The notes: generated by a model not told the origin, from the letters alone. A stretch of 64,000 nt of DNA from Oceanospirillaceae bacterium (GCA_015665455.1 JADFAD010000007.1:85537-149536), one strand, 5' to 3'. Positions 18,191 through 28,551 are shown, numbered from the stretch's first letter. Translations and numbers: made by a program.

Positions 18191-19402
18191 ATGTTGCGTG
18201 CATTTAAAGTGATTCGCATTTTCTTGGTGTCTGTGATGGTTGTGCTTTCAACGATAAGTTGGGCCAAGACGGTTACAGGAACCGGTCACGCCAAAGTTGG
18301 CGGTGATATGGAGAACGCGAGAGATCTCGCATACCGAAGAGCTTTAAGAGATGCAACACTTCAGGCTAATGTACGGGTGACAAGTACTGAAGTCGCAAAT
18401 AACGGATATATCACACATGATAATTTACGAATGCAGTCTCATGCCGAGTTTGGTGAAGTAGAGATTGTTTCTGAATCGGTGAATGATAATGTCGTTACTC
18501 TGAAAGTGCGCGCCGAAGTGGCACAAGCACCGTTTTGCACACCAAGCAAATCTCAGAATTATAACAAACGTATCGCGGTGCTTGGCTTTAGTCGTGAGAA
18601 AATGGATGACTCGACACTGGGTGGGTTGGATGCAATTGAGCGCGAGTTTCCTCAGCGTGTTGCATTGACTATGAGTTCCTATGGTGGATTGCGTGTTCAA
18701 CCTGCAACGCACATCGGTTTATACCCTGATGTTACGAACGCGCCAAGTAGAACAATGCCTGATTATACGGTTGCTGAGTTATCCCGAATTGGACGTGACT
18801 TGGGTGTTCAGTATGTGATTTCTGGTGTAATTCGAGACATGAGTCATAAGGGAGAATATAAGCGGGAGGAATTGTTAATTCAGCCTTTGCTTGATCTATT
18901 GAATGAACCAGAGCCATTAAATCGTCGCATGACTGTTGATGTCTATGTTTATGAAGCCTACAGCGGTGCCTTGGTTCATCGTTCTGCTTATTCTGAAGAA
19001 GGCGCTTGGACTGACAGTGAGTTTTCTAAGGCGGGGTTTGGTAGTCAAAAGTTCTGGTCGACGGATTATGGGGTTGCTGTAGAGCGTGTTATTCAAAACG
19101 TCAGCGAAGACATGGCAATGTTAATGAATTGCCAACCTTTCATGGCTGAAATACTTCAGGCGGAAGGCCAACAACTTCGTATTAATGCAGGTGCGCTGGA
19201 CGGTTTAAGACCTGGGGATACATTGACGGTATATCGAACTCGTGAACATTATGAACATCCTCTTCGAGTCGATGCTTCTATGAATCGAGTACAAACGACC
19301 GTTAAAGTGAGCCAAGTGCAGCCGCATTTTGCGTTTGCGGAAATAACGGGCTCCATTCCTGTCATGCAAGTTCAAATGAGGGATCTCGTGGTTGCTTGGT
19401 GA
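18191..19402 (+). CDS. flgT: Flagellar H-ring protein FlgT
   Basis: 403-residue secreted protein. The signal peptide ends near SWA-KT (about residue 26). The N-terminal domain begins TVTGTGHAKVGGD with the helix ARDLAYRRALRDATLQA, the middle domain contains IAVLGFSRE and GVQYVISGVIRD, and the C-terminal domain runs from about residue 310. This order matches Vibrio FlgT. FlgT builds the H ring around the basal body and helps anchor the MotX/MotY T ring, which supports sodium-driven PomA/PomB stators; a PomAB pair is at 56455-58205. A strong terminator ends the cluster. Confidence 0.85.
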   Translation: MLRAFKVIRIFLVSVMVVLSTISWAKTVTGTGHAKVGGDMENARDLAYRRALRDATLQANVRVTSTEVANNGYITHDNLRMQSHAEFGEVEIVSESVNDNVVTLKVRAEVAQAPFCTPSKSQNYNKRIAVLGFSREKMDDSTLGGLDAIEREFPQRVALTMSSYGGLRVQPATHIGLYPDVTNAPSRTMPDYTVAELSRIGRDLGVQYVISGVIRDMSHKGEYKREELLIQPLLDLLNEPEPLNRRMTVDVYVYEAYSGALVHRSAYSEEGAWTDSEFSKAGFGSQKFWSTDYGVAVERVIQNVSEDMAMLMNCQPFMAEILQAEGQQLRINAGALDGLRPGDTLTVYRTREHYEHPLRVDASMNRVQTTVKVSQVQPHFAFAEITGSIPVMQVQMRDLVVAW

Positions 19403-19423
19403 TGCTCTAACGTCGAAATGATC

Positions 19424-19461
19424 AAAAAGCCATTATTTGAAACTCAAATAATGGCTTTTTT
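19424..19461 (+). terminator. Rho-independent terminator after flgT
   Basis: A perfect 17-bp stem (AAAAAGCCATTATTTGA and its complement) with a 3-base AAC loop and a T-run, 22 bases after the flgT stop. Confidence 0.92.
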
Positions 19462-19503
19462 ATGGGGGAAGGGTTATAGCGGTGTAAAACTAAGTTGTTT
19501 AGA

Positions 19504-19532
19504 TTGGCGCAGGAAGATCAGATATTTATGCT
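19504..19532 (+). promoter_or_regulatory. Sigma70-like promoter of pgm
   Basis: TTGGCG, 17 bases, then TATGCT. Each hexamer matches consensus at four of six positions. The site is 39 bases before the pgm ATG and just after the flgT terminator. Confidence 0.5.
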
Positions 19533-19571
19533 AAACTACCCCCAATTTAAAAAGACTGACGGATTTTTGAC

Positions 19572-21215
19572 ATGCAGGAATATGAAATAACGGACGTTTC
19601 AACGTCGCCTTTTAAGGATCAAAAGCCAGGAACTTCTGGGTTAAGAAAGACGGTAGATATTTTTAAACAACCTAATTACTTGGAAAACTTTGTACAGAGT
19701 TTTTTGAATGTGGTTAAGGGTGATGCGCCCCAGCTTATTGTTGTGGGGGGAGATGGTCGTTACTTCAATCTTGAAGCCATCCAAACCATTATCCGTATCG
19801 CTGTTGCGAATGAAATTCCTCAGTTGTTAATTGCTAAAGGCGGGATATTATCAACCCCTGCCGCTTCTCATTGGATTAGGAAATACCAGGCGGATGCAGG
19901 TATTGTTCTCTCCGCCAGCCATAACCCAGCGGGCGAAAATGGCGATTTTGGGATTAAATTTAATGGCGCTAATGGTGCTCCTGCTCCTGAATCATTAACC
20001 TCTGCCGTGTTTGAAGAGACGATAAAAATAACTTCTTACTTGTCTGCCGAAATAGACGCAGTTGATCTTTCAGAAGTTCAGGATATTCAATTAAATAAGA
20101 CCCAATTGATTATCCGTGATGGGGTGGTTGATTACGTTCATCATATGGCGAGTCTGTTTAATTTCGATGAGTTAACGAAAGGCTTTGAGTCGGGTAAATT
20201 GAGCGTGTTGTTTGATGCCATGCATGCTGTAACAGGCCCTTACGCTCGCCAGCTGTTGGTTGATGTATTAGGTGCCGACGCATCGTGTCTTTTAAATGCA
20301 GAGCCGAAGCTAGATTTTGGCGGCGGTCATCCTGATCCTAACTTAGTTCATGCGGCAGAGTTAGTTGAAAGAATGTCCGCTGATAATGCACCTGTGTTAG
20401 GTGCTGCGTCGGATGGTGACGGCGATCGAAATATTATTCTGGGTAAAAACCAATTTGTTTCGCCGAGTGATAGCTTAGCCGTTATTCTTGAGCATCATAG
20501 GTTGTTACCTCAATTTGAAGATGGAATTTCTGGGGTAGCTCGATCGATGCCGACCAGCACTGCGGTTGACCGCGTTGCTGAAGCCTTAGGAATTGATTGT
20601 TACGAAACCCCTACGGGCTGGAAGTTCTTTGGTAACCTTCTTGATGATGAGCGGATACAGCTTTGTGGTGAAGAATCCTTTGGAACGGGTTCAGATCATG
20701 TTCGTGAAAAAGATGGTTTATGGGCTGTGTTAGCGTGGTTAACTATTGTTAGTTCATTGAATCAACCGGTTGCTGATATCTTAGCTAATCACTGGAAACG
20801 TTTCGGACGTTCTTATTATTGCAGATATGATTTTGAAGGCATCGAAACTGCTAAAGCGGATGACTTGATGGCCACTTTAAATGGTGGCTTGAAAGCGTTG
20901 CCGGGGCAAGCGTTTGGTGAATATACAGTAGATCGAGCGGATAATTTTGCTTATTCAGACCCTGTTGATGGCAGTGTGAGTAAGAATCAAGGCGTACGAG
21001 TTTATTTCACTGATGGCTCAAGAGTGGTATTCCGATTGTCTGGAACAGGGACGGTAGGTGCTACTTTGAGAGTGTATCTCGAACAGTATGTGAACGTTGA
21101 TGGCGAATTGGCCAGTGATTCAATAGAGGTGACAAAGTCTTTGGCTCAAGTAGCCCTAGATATTGCAAAAGTTGAAGAAAAATCGGGTAGAAGAGAGCCT
21201 GATGTAATCACTTAA
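19572..21215 (+). CDS. pgm: Phosphoglucomutase, alpha-D-glucose phosphate-specific
   Basis: Interconverts glucose 1-phosphate and glucose 6-phosphate, linking glycolysis to nucleotide sugars and polysaccharide synthesis. 547 residues, the usual length. The phosphoserine loop is SASHNPAGENGDFG with S116, the metal-binding loop is DGDGDRN, the sugar-binding loop is CGEESFGTGS, and the phosphate-binding loop near the C terminus is RLSGTGT. It is a single gene between two strong terminators, with its own predicted promoter. Confidence 0.96.
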   Translation: MQEYEITDVSTSPFKDQKPGTSGLRKTVDIFKQPNYLENFVQSFLNVVKGDAPQLIVVGGDGRYFNLEAIQTIIRIAVANEIPQLLIAKGGILSTPAASHWIRKYQADAGIVLSASHNPAGENGDFGIKFNGANGAPAPESLTSAVFEETIKITSYLSAEIDAVDLSEVQDIQLNKTQLIIRDGVVDYVHHMASLFNFDELTKGFESGKLSVLFDAMHAVTGPYARQLLVDVLGADASCLLNAEPKLDFGGGHPDPNLVHAAELVERMSADNAPVLGAASDGDGDRNIILGKNQFVSPSDSLAVILEHHRLLPQFEDGISGVARSMPTSTAVDRVAEALGIDCYETPTGWKFFGNLLDDERIQLCGEESFGTGSDHVREKDGLWAVLAWLTIVSSLNQPVADILANHWKRFGRSYYCRYDFEGIETAKADDLMATLNGGLKALPGQAFGEYTVDRADNFAYSDPVDGSVSKNQGVRVYFTDGSRVVFRLSGTGTVGATLRVYLEQYVNVDGELASDSIEVTKSLAQVALDIAKVEEKSGRREPDVIT

Positions 21216-21238
21216 TAGGGTCTACACTTATAGAAATG

Positions 21239-21271
21239 AAAGGCGATGAGGTAATACTCATCGCCTTTTTT
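21239..21271 (+). terminator. Rho-independent terminator after pgm
   Basis: A 12-bp stem (AAAGGCGATGAG and its complement) with a 6-base loop and a T-run, 23 bases after the pgm stop. The A-run on the other side lets it also end the glpE transcript. Confidence 0.9.
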
Positions 21272-21295
21272 GTATGGGGTCGTTGAAACTTAGTA

Positions 21296-21613
21296 TTAGT
21301 CGCTTGAAACATGTTTGGGAAATAACACTCGCCAGTGCTCAAAGCCTCCATCCATGCTGTAGCTTTGTTCGAAGCCTTGCTCGCTTAAATATGATGCGGC
21401 GGATTGACTGGAATTTCCATGATAGCAATAGACGATTAACGGTTTAGACATATCAGCGGAACTGATTAACTCACCTACGGTGTTATTATCTAAAAGTGTT
21501 GCTTGCGGGATGTGTGAGAGGTTGAAACTGCCAGGGTCCCGAATATCAACAACACGAGCGTTTTCGGTGTCCATGAGTTGTTTTGCTTTTTCTGGTGAAA
21601 TTCGCTCGTACAT
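21296..21613 (-). CDS. glpE: Thiosulfate sulfurtransferase GlpE (single-domain rhodanese)
   Basis: 105-residue rhodanese that transfers sulfane sulfur from thiosulfate to cyanide or other thiol acceptors. The active-site loop is VYCYHGNSSQSAA with the catalytic cysteine, and VVDIRDPGSF is the family's first conserved block. Length and sequence fit GlpE. It is the last gene of the lptD-to-glpE run on the minus strand, 43 bases after apaH. Confidence 0.9.
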   Translation of the reverse strand: MYERISPEKAKQLMDTENARVVDIRDPGSFNLSHIPQATLLDNNTVGELISSADMSKPLIVYCYHGNSSQSAASYLSEQGFEQSYSMDGGFEHWRVLFPKHVSSD

Positions 21614-21656
21614 GATGCTCTACTCCATACCCACTTCTGTTGTGGTTTAAATTTAA

Positions 21657-22478
21657 TCAGTTGATAGACTTATGAGAAGGGCAGCCTAAGCTGAACATCT
21701 CTTGATCTTCCAGTCTCATGGCGGTTAATGATCCACCCCATACGCAACCCGTATCTAACCCGAAAACGGTGTTTGATTCTGTATTGCCTTGCAATGCAGC
21801 CCAGTGACCAAAAACAATACGGTTGTCTTTCATTTTAGCTTGTTTAAAGGAAAACCATGGTTGGAAGCCGTCAGGCCAATTGCTAACAGTTTCCTTCGTA
21901 CTAAACTCAAGCTTGCCCTGAGCATCACAGAACCGCATGCGCGTTAGGTAATTAGTGATCACCCGAAGTCGTTCTACGCCTTCAAGGTCTGAGCTCCATA
22001 CATTGGGCGTGTCACCATACATATGGTCGAAAAAGTGCTGTCGATCAGGGCTTTGTATAAGATCTTCAACTTGCTTGCTGTATTTAAGCGCGCTTTTCAA
22101 AGACCAGATGGGCGGAATGCCTGCGTGGACCATCGTGTAATTCAAAATAGGGCAATGATGGATGAGCGGTTGTTGACAAATCCAGTTGATGAGCTCTTCT
22201 CTATCAGGGGCTTCTAAGACATCTTTAATAGAGCCTTTGGCCTTCTTGATTCCGTGGTGGCACGCGGCTAAATGCAAATCATGATTGCCAAGTACAGTGA
22301 TGGCAGAGTCACCTAAGGATTTAATAAATCGAAGCGTCTCTAAAGATTTGGGCCCTCGGTTGACCAAATCCCCTGCGAGCCAGAGAGTATCTTTCTTTGG
22401 GTTAAAGTTAATGACTTCTAGAAGCGCTTGAAGTTCATCAAAACAACCTTGGATGTCTCCAATTGCGTATGTGCTCAT
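21657..22478 (-). CDS. apaH: Bis(5'-nucleosyl)-tetraphosphatase, symmetrical, ApaH
   Basis: Cleaves Ap4A to two ADP and can remove Np4 caps from RNA. 273 residues. The metallophosphoesterase motifs are near the N terminus: GDIQGCFDEL, GDLVNRGPKS and LGNHDLH; FGHWAALQG and GLDTGCVWGG lie towards the C terminus. It sits after apaG in the classical rsmA-apaG-apaH order. Confidence 0.96.
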   Translation of the reverse strand: MSTYAIGDIQGCFDELQALLEVINFNPKKDTLWLAGDLVNRGPKSLETLRFIKSLGDSAITVLGNHDLHLAACHHGIKKAKGSIKDVLEAPDREELINWICQQPLIHHCPILNYTMVHAGIPPIWSLKSALKYSKQVEDLIQSPDRQHFFDHMYGDTPNVWSSDLEGVERLRVITNYLTRMRFCDAQGKLEFSTKETVSNWPDGFQPWFSFKQAKMKDNRIVFGHWAALQGNTESNTVFGLDTGCVWGGSLTAMRLEDQEMFSLGCPSHKSIN

Positions 22479-22489
22479 GACTATAGTAT

Positions 22490-22903
22490 TTAGTGAATGA
22501 TGGATGGATTTGCAAGACGGAAAGGATCAATGCTGACATTAAACTGTTCGCCTGAATTTTTCTTCATGACATAATGCCCTTGCATACTCCCAACTGGCGT
22601 AGCGATGGCTGTACCGCTGGTATAAGTAAAATGTTGGCCTGGTTCGAGAATCGGTTGCTTGCCAACCACGCCTTCGCCTTCAATTTCGTGCACATGTTCA
22701 TTCGCATCAGTAATGCGCCAGTATCTGGACAAGAGTTGTGATGATTCAGCCCCTTGGTTTTTAATGGTTATCGTGTAGGAGAACACAAAACGCTGTTTGG
22801 CAGGTTCTGAACGCTCAGGGAGGTATTCAGAGTCCACCCAGATTTCAAGCCCACTTTCGGCATCAACATTGTTAGCATCTAGCTTCTTGTTTGTGTTCTT
22901 CAT
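22490..22903 (-). CDS. apaG: ApaG protein (DUF525)
   Basis: 137-residue beta-sandwich protein of the ApaG family, whose biochemical role is still unclear. Conserved segments include FSYTITIKNQG, RYWRITDANEHVHEIEGEGVVG, QPILEPGQHFTYTSG and the MQGHYVM strand. The first 20 or so residues are an extra N-terminal stretch. The start overlaps the rsmA stop by 4 bases (ATGA), which indicates translational coupling. Confidence 0.95.
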   Translation of the reverse strand: MKNTNKKLDANNVDAESGLEIWVDSEYLPERSEPAKQRFVFSYTITIKNQGAESSQLLSRYWRITDANEHVHEIEGEGVVGKQPILEPGQHFTYTSGTAIATPVGSMQGHYVMKKNSGEQFNVSIDPFRLANPSIIH

Positions 22904-23688
22904 GAGACTGAATCACTAATTTTTACATATTGTTCGACGCTTAATGTTTCGGGGCGTGCAGACGGATCAATGCCTAACGCTTCAAGCTGCTCGCTACTAA
23001 CGGTGCCTTTTAATGTATTTCGTAATGTCTTTCTGCGCATGCTGAAAGCCTGTCTCACTACTTTTTCAAGTACTTTCACATCTTTTGCCGGGAAGGGCAG
23101 TTCAGTGTAAGGGACCATTCGTACAACTGCAGAATCAACTTTTGGCACTGGATGAAACGATCCAGGTTTGACGATAAACAACGGTTGTACAGCGCAATAG
23201 TATTGAACCATGATGCTTAATCGACCGTAGTTTTTCTCGCGTGGGCTTGCTCCAAGTCGGTTGACGACTTCCTTTTGAAGCATAAAGTGCATGTCTGTGA
23301 TGTCTTTATGGTATGTCAAAAGGTGGAAGATAAGTGGCGTGGAAATATTGTAGGGTAAGTTACCTACAATCTTTAGCGGTTCGTCTTGAATCAGCTGACG
23401 GAAATCGAACTTTAACGCATCGCCTTGATGAATGTTAAAACCTTCGTAATGATTGAACTTCGATTCAAGAATAGGGATTAAATCGCGATCAAGTTCCACG
23501 ACATTCAAGTGGCCTTCGGTTGCCTTAAGAACCCCTTCGGTAATTGCCCCTTGGCCAGGGCCAATTTCTACTATGTTATGACCAGGTTTGGCAGACACAG
23601 CGGCTAGGATATTGTCGATGACGTGATGGTCATGTAAAAAATTTTGACCAAAGCGCTTACGGGCACGATGTTGATGTTCTGACGACAT
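22900..23688 (-). CDS. rsmA: 16S rRNA (adenine1518/1519-N6) dimethyltransferase RsmA (KsgA)
   Basis: Dimethylates two adjacent adenosines in the 3' hairpin of 16S rRNA during 30S maturation. 262 residues. The start is KRFGQNFLHD, SAM motif I is VEIGPGQGAITEG, the catalytic NLPY motif (IVGNLPYNISTP) is present, and QAFSMRRKTLRNTLKG lies in the C-terminal domain. pdxA ends 48 bases upstream in the same direction. Confidence 0.97.
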   Translation of the reverse strand: MSSEHQHRARKRFGQNFLHDHHVIDNILAAVSAKPGHNIVEIGPGQGAITEGVLKATEGHLNVVELDRDLIPILESKFNHYEGFNIHQGDALKFDFRQLIQDEPLKIVGNLPYNISTPLIFHLLTYHKDITDMHFMLQKEVVNRLGASPREKNYGRLSIMVQYYCAVQPLFIVKPGSFHPVPKVDSAVVRMVPYTELPFPAKDVKVLEKVVRQAFSMRRKTLRNTLKGTVSSEQLEALGIDPSARPETLSVEQYVKISDSVS

Positions 23689-23736
23689 GAAAAAATCCTA
23701 AGTGCAAAAAATGAGTTAGAAAAATACGTGGTTTGT

Positions 23737-24705
23737 TTATTTAGACGAGGTTACTTGTCGTCGAGCAATGGCCATTTTATATCCGTAATCAATGGCGGTC
23801 AGCAGGCTGCCATTGTCGGCGACTCCTTTCCCTGCTAAGTCTAGTGCAGTTCCGTGATCAACGGAGGTTCTTATGATGGGTAGACCAAGTGTGATGTTGG
23901 CGGCGTTACCAAACCCTTTGTACTTTAATACTGGCAGGCCTTGATCGTGATACATGGCAAGAACGGCATCGGCATGACTTAAATATTTGTCTGTGAACAA
24001 GGTGTCTGCAGGTAAAGGGCCTGTTAACTTGATGCCCGATTGTCTTAGTTTTTCGAGAGTAGGCTCAATAACTTCGATTTCTTCATGGCCCATATGTCCA
24101 CTTTCACCTGCATGCGGGTTTAAGCCACATACGTAGATATGAGGCTCATGAATACCAAAGAAATTTTGAAGATCACTGTTTGTGATGGTTATTATTTCAG
24201 TCAGAAGCTCAGGGGTGATTTGATCAGCAACCTTTCTCAGAGGGAGATGCGTTGTTGCTAATGTCACCTTTAAGCCTTCTGTTGCGAGCATCATTACAAC
24301 TTTTTTGCTGTTGGTCAGCTCTTCTAGGAATTCAGTATGGCCAGAAAATTCAATTCCGGCATCATTAATGACACTTTTCTGAACAGGGGCTGTGACCATG
24401 CCATCGTAGGCACCATCCAAGCAGCCATTGGCCGCATGTTTCAACGTAGATAATACATAGTGGGCATTATCTACGTTAAGTGTTCCATGGCTTGCGGCCT
24501 GTTTAAGAGGGATATGATGAACGTTAAGACGCCCAGAATACCGCTCTAAGTTGAGTTCGGTTTGCTGTGATAGCCAGTTTTTATCACCAATAAGTGTAAT
24601 GGTGAGTTCAGGATACTTCTCAAATAATTCTGAAAATGGGAGCTGGGCGGATAACTCAGGGCCAATGCCTGCTGGTTCGCCAGTGGTTATTGCAAGGTTA
24701 ATCAT
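23737..24705 (-). CDS. pdxA: 4-hydroxythreonine-4-phosphate dehydrogenase PdxA
   Basis: NAD-dependent oxidation of 4-phosphohydroxy-L-threonine in pyridoxal phosphate synthesis. 322 residues. [12 protein letters not shown] starts the protein, [13 protein letters not shown] and [12 protein letters not shown] form part of the active site, [14 protein letters not shown] carries metal-binding histidine, and [11 protein letters not shown] and [16 protein letters not shown] lie in the C-terminal half. It follows surA by 14 bases. Confidence 0.96.
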   Translation of the reverse strand: MINLAITTGEPAGIGPELSAQLPFSELFEKYPELTITLIGDKNWLSQQTELNLERYSGRLNVHHIPLKQAASHGTLNVDNAHYVLSTLKHAANGCLDGAYDGMVTAPVQKSVINDAGIEFSGHTEFLEELTNSKKVVMMLATEGLKVTLATTHLPLRKVADQITPELLTEIITITNSDLQNFFGIHEPHIYVCGLNPHAGESGHMGHEEIEVIEPTLEKLRQSGIKLTGPLPADTLFTDKYLSHADAVLAMYHDQGLPVLKYKGFGNAANITLGLPIIRTSVDHGTALDLAGKGVADNGSLLTAIDYGYKMAIARRQVTSSK

Positions 24706-24719
24706 CCGCTTTAGCCGCC

Positions 24720-26018
24720 TTATAACTTAATTTCAGTGTATGCATCGTCTTTCAGTTCTTGAAGCCAGTTTTGCAACTCATCTTGGAACTTACGTTTTCT
24801 TAAGTAGTTTTTGGCAATCGCTTTTTGGTATTGAGACGCCATGTTTTCATCTTTGCGTCCTAATACTTGAAGAATGTGCCAGCCGAACTGACTTTCAAAG
24901 GGTTTACTTATTTCATCGATTTCAGTGTTGTTCATTGTGCGAGCGAAACTTGGAACAAGTTCTTCTCCACTCATCCAGCCCAGATCGCCACCGTTGACGG
25001 CGGAACCGGTGTCGTCTGTTTTCGATCGAGCTAAATCCGCAAAGTCAGCACCGTCTAGTATTTGCTTATAGATATCTTCGGCAACCATATACGCTTGGTT
25101 TGAATCTCGAATGATATTGGGCTTAATTAGGATATGGCGAACGTGAGTTTTATGAATAATGAAGTTATCACCGCCACGTTTATCGATTAGCTTCAAAACA
25201 TGGAAACCGATGTCACTTTTGATTAGCTCACTGAACTCACCTTTCTTCATGTTCGAAAGTGGCTCATCAAACAAACTAGGTATGTTTTGTATTTTGGCCC
25301 AGTCAGTTTTGCCTGCTTGGTATTGGCTAAATTGTTTGGTCGCTTTTTTAAAGTCGTTACCTTCTTTTTTCCAGTAGGCTAGGACTTTAAGCGCTTCTTT
25401 TCTCTTTTCTGCAACGACTTCAGGCGCTGCTCGAGATGATACAGGGACCGTGATGTGAGCAATTTGGTATTCAGGAGAGATTTTCTCTTTACCTTCATCG
25501 GAAGCCAAAAATGCTTTCACTTCTTGATCTGTAATTTTGATTCGTCGGTTTACTTGATTTTGACGAACTCGAGAAATGATCATCTCTCGTTTGATTTGGG
25601 CGCGAGCGCTGCTGTAGTTTGTGCCTTCTTCTTCAAGCGCGGCTTTGAATTGTTCAAGCGTCATACCGCTCTTCTGAGCAATGTTTGATACGGATTGATT
25701 TAATTCTTGGTCGCTAATTCGAATGCCTGCGCGTTGAGCCAGCTGTATTTGCAGTTCTTCCACAACAAGCTGTTCAATGACTTGCTGAGTCAAAACGTGT
25801 TCTGGTGGTAATGGTCGGCCTGAATCTAGAATTTGGAGTTTGACGACTTCAATTCGTTCTGCGACTTCACTTTCCATGATGATATCGTCGTTGATCTGTG
25901 CAGCAACCCGGTCCAATGCTTGTTTTGCCGACCATGCTGGTGCAGAGATTAAACCGCAGAATAAAAATGATGCGATTAATCTCTTTTTAACGGGTGAAGA
26001 AATAAATTTAGTAATCAT
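24720..26018 (-). CDS. surA: Periplasmic peptidyl-prolyl isomerase / chaperone SurA
   Basis: Chaperone for outer-membrane protein biogenesis, including LptD. A signal peptide ends near APAWSA. The N-terminal chaperone domain spans about residues 30-170 and is followed by two parvulin (PPIC) domains ([11 protein letters not shown] onwards and [11 protein letters not shown] onwards). The second is canonical, with GGDLGWM and [14 protein letters not shown] longer frame reaches 26045, but ATG 26018 gives the family start; it overlaps the lptD stop by 11 bases, so translation may be coupled. About 432 residues. Confidence 0.95.
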   Translation of the reverse strand: MITKFISSPVKKRLIASFLFCGLISAPAWSAKQALDRVAAQINDDIIMESEVAERIEVVKLQILDSGRPLPPEHVLTQQVIEQLVVEELQIQLAQRAGIRISDQELNQSVSNIAQKSGMTLEQFKAALEEEGTNYSSARAQIKREMIISRVRQNQVNRRIKITDQEVKAFLASDEGKEKISPEYQIAHITVPVSSRAAPEVVAEKRKEALKVLAYWKKEGNDFKKATKQFSQYQAGKTDWAKIQNIPSLFDEPLSNMKKGEFSELIKSDIGFHVLKLIDKRGGDNFIIHKTHVRHILIKPNIIRDSNQAYMVAEDIYKQILDGADFADLARSKTDDTGSAVNGGDLGWMSGEELVPSFARTMNNTEIDEISKPFESQFGWHILQVLGRKDENMASQYQKAIAKNYLRKRKFQDELQNWLQELKDDAYTEIKL

Positions 26019-28551
26019 AAATTGTCCGTTGGTTAATACCTTCAATCAGTTCAGTCAGTAGCTCGTCGTTAGAACCTCCAAAGCCTGAAAGACCTTTGAG
26101 TTCTATCATCAAGAAAATTCCGCTATCGAACTCATCTCGTTGTTCAGGAATTCCATTTCTAATGAGTTCTTCGGTATCGCCTGTATAAAAACGACGGTAA
26201 ACCAGAGAGGTTCTCCAGCAGCAACTGTTGTATTCAAAGCCGTTTAACATGTCAGATGTACGGTCTAGAGTTAAGTCGTACTCCCAACGGTGAAGCAGTC
26301 GCCAAAAAGGTGAGACTTGCCAAACACCAGAAAATTCCAAAAATTCTTCTCGGGCGGCCAAACCGTCTTTCTTTTCGTTATACCTTAATGTGGCTACGTG
26401 TTCTGTGCCTGGTCTCCATAATATCGCATGACTGCTACGTTCAGTTTGATTAAGTCGATCACTCCATTCAAAATCAAATTGATACGCCCATGCCTCAAAC
26501 GGGTTGTATCGCACTTCACCAATGTAATTAGACACGTCGTAATCGTTGTCGGTGTTTTTCTTAACTTCATCGTGGTTATTGGTTAAATCCACTTTCCTGT
26601 CTTTCAGATATAAAATGGTACCGGCTTTAGCAACCAATGATTGATACCCATTTTCATCAATAAAGCGAGAAGTTAATCCCAAACCAACTTGTGATGTGTC
26701 ACCGATTCGGTCACCGCCAGAAAATCGATTAGGTTCGAAGATTTGGCTGTATGTTAAGTCCGCTGCACTGGCATCAAAAATGGGCACATCACCTTGATCT
26801 TGGTAGGGAATGTAAGCGTACATAAATTGGGGTTCAAGTGTTTGGGTCATTGAACGACCCAACATATCGAACGGTCTTTCTAGAAAAATACCACCCGCTA
26901 AGTGTGCGGAAGGTAGAGTGATGTCTTTTTCAGAGTTAAAGCGGTCTTCATTGAAGCCATTGAGTGTGTATTGCTTGTTATAAACGGTCACTCCGGGTGT
27001 TAGATAACCCCACGTTTTGCGTTTATCATAGTTAATGGTTGCTTCAGAGCTTGTTCTAAACGCGGAACCAACGGTCGTTGCCTGTTGGCCTGCAGTAAGA
27101 TCTTCATTGGCTGCTGCTCGGTCAAAGTACGTTGCGTTGACTTCAAAAGAGGGTTGCCAAGCACCAAATTCGTACCAGCTGCCTGAAAGTAATAAATCGG
27201 GCAGTTGTTTGTATTGATCGGATGCTACTTCGTCTTCATCGGTAATTTGGTAACTTCGGAATTGCCCTGCAAAGGCTAGGTTCTCGCCAGCCCAACTGGT
27301 TTTGAATATTTGATCGACAGTGCCATCCACCGATTTAGATAAGATTCCGTCGAAGTCGCCTTTGTAATCATCATCACTTACTCGGTTGTAATCAACTTCT
27401 GTTTTCCAGTCCTCAATTTTTCCTAAGTGATCGAAGTGCAGTGACCATCGATCTTCACCCGTCGATTCGCCAGTGATTTCACGTTCATCTTGTTCAGGGT
27501 AGTCATCGTCGTCGCCAAGATAACCACCGTTTAATTTATTCATGCTCCAGTCATTGAGGTAGCGGAATTCGCCTTCCAGCATCGCGCCACGTTTTTCGAA
27601 GTACCTAGGGGTTAATGTTGCGTCAAAGTTTGGCGCTAAATTAATGTAGAAAGGTGTGGAAAGGGAGCTTTCGCCTTGGCTAGCCTCAAAAGAGGGCATT
27701 AAGAAACCCGTCTTGCGACGGTCATCGATGGGGAAGTTCATCCAAGGAATGTACATAACAGGAACATCTTGGACTTTTAACTTAATATGAGAGGCTTCCC
27801 CCCATCCCTCAGTGAAATCAAGTTCAATGTCTTGGGCTTCCATTTTCCAAGCATTGCTGGATGGTTCACAAAAAGTGATGTAACCACTTTCAAGTTCGAC
27901 ATATTGAGAATCGTCTAAGAAATCAAAATCAATTTTATTCGATTGACCTCTTAAATGCGCATCAGCGACAGAAAATAATGCGTTATTGATTGTTCCGCTT
28001 TCATTTAACAAATCCACATCGGCTTGGTCTCCGAGCATTTTGAGACCTGAATTGTCGATTAACACATTTCCAAATAAAGAAGCTTGGCTGGTGGTTTTGT
28101 TGTAGCAGGCATAATCCGATGTCGATTGATTTTTTTCTTGGGTGATGACGACGTTGCCGCCAAACTGGCTGGTGTTGTCTTTGGTCGAGCCAGTTGCCCT
28201 ATTTGCTTCAATTGCAATCGGTGCGTCTTTAGATACTTTTTCTTGCAGTCCTCGGCCGATGTAGAAACCGTCACAACGTGCTGATGCTTTCTTCTTTAGA
28301 TCGTCAGGCAAATCTTCTTTTTTAACCCATCCAAGCTTATCGGCATAGCTGAGGATGTCAGAGTAATCCTGTGGAGAGAGATCTTTTTGTGGTGTGCAGA
28401 AGGTGTTGTCGTCGGCCTTTATGATGGTGCTGTATGAGAACAAAAGACTCGCTAGGGTTATTAATAACCCATTGTTTGATCTATAGTTTCTAGCATGACG
28501 AGATGCTGGCTTGGTTGTGCAATGATGTTTTCGGTAAGTTCGAATCTTCAT
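26008..28551 (-). CDS. lptD: LPS-assembly outer-membrane protein LptD
   Basis: 847-residue beta-barrel translocon that inserts lipopolysaccharide into the outer leaflet with LptE. A long N-terminal region with a signal peptide (cleavage near IIKADD) precedes the OstA-like periplasmic domain (about 110-250: IEANRATGS, NVVITQ, YESGYI-like strands). The LptD barrel fills the rest. The adjacent cysteine pair in NSCCWR near the C terminus and N-terminal-half cysteines are the partners of the essential disulfides in E. coli LptD. It heads the surA-pdxA-rsmA run and is divergent from amgK. Confidence 0.95.
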   Translation of the reverse strand: MKIRTYRKHHCTTKPASRHARNYRSNNGLLITLASLLFSYSTIIKADDNTFCTPQKDLSPQDYSDILSYADKLGWVKKEDLPDDLKKKASARCDGFYIGRGLQEKVSKDAPIAIEANRATGSTKDNTSQFGGNVVITQEKNQSTSDYACYNKTTSQASLFGNVLIDNSGLKMLGDQADVDLLNESGTINNALFSVADAHLRGQSNKIDFDFLDDSQYVELESGYITFCEPSSNAWKMEAQDIELDFTEGWGEASHIKLKVQDVPVMYIPWMNFPIDDRRKTGFLMPSFEASQGESSLSTPFYINLAPNFDATLTPRYFEKRGAMLEGEFRYLNDWSMNKLNGGYLGDDDDYPEQDEREITGESTGEDRWSLHFDHLGKIEDWKTEVDYNRVSDDDYKGDFDGILSKSVDGTVDQIFKTSWAGENLAFAGQFRSYQITDEDEVASDQYKQLPDLLLSGSWYEFGAWQPSFEVNATYFDRAAANEDLTAGQQATTVGSAFRTSSEATINYDKRKTWGYLTPGVTVYNKQYTLNGFNEDRFNSEKDITLPSAHLAGGIFLERPFDMLGRSMTQTLEPQFMYAYIPYQDQGDVPIFDASAADLTYSQIFEPNRFSGGDRIGDTSQVGLGLTSRFIDENGYQSLVAKAGTILYLKDRKVDLTNNHDEVKKNTDNDYDVSNYIGEVRYNPFEAWAYQFDFEWSDRLNQTERSSHAILWRPGTEHVATLRYNEKKDGLAAREEFLEFSGVWQVSPFWRLLHRWEYDLTLDRTSDMLNGFEYNSCCWRTSLVYRRFYTGDTEELIRNGIPEQRDEFDSGIFLMIELKGLSGFGGSNDELLTELIEGINQRTIYDY

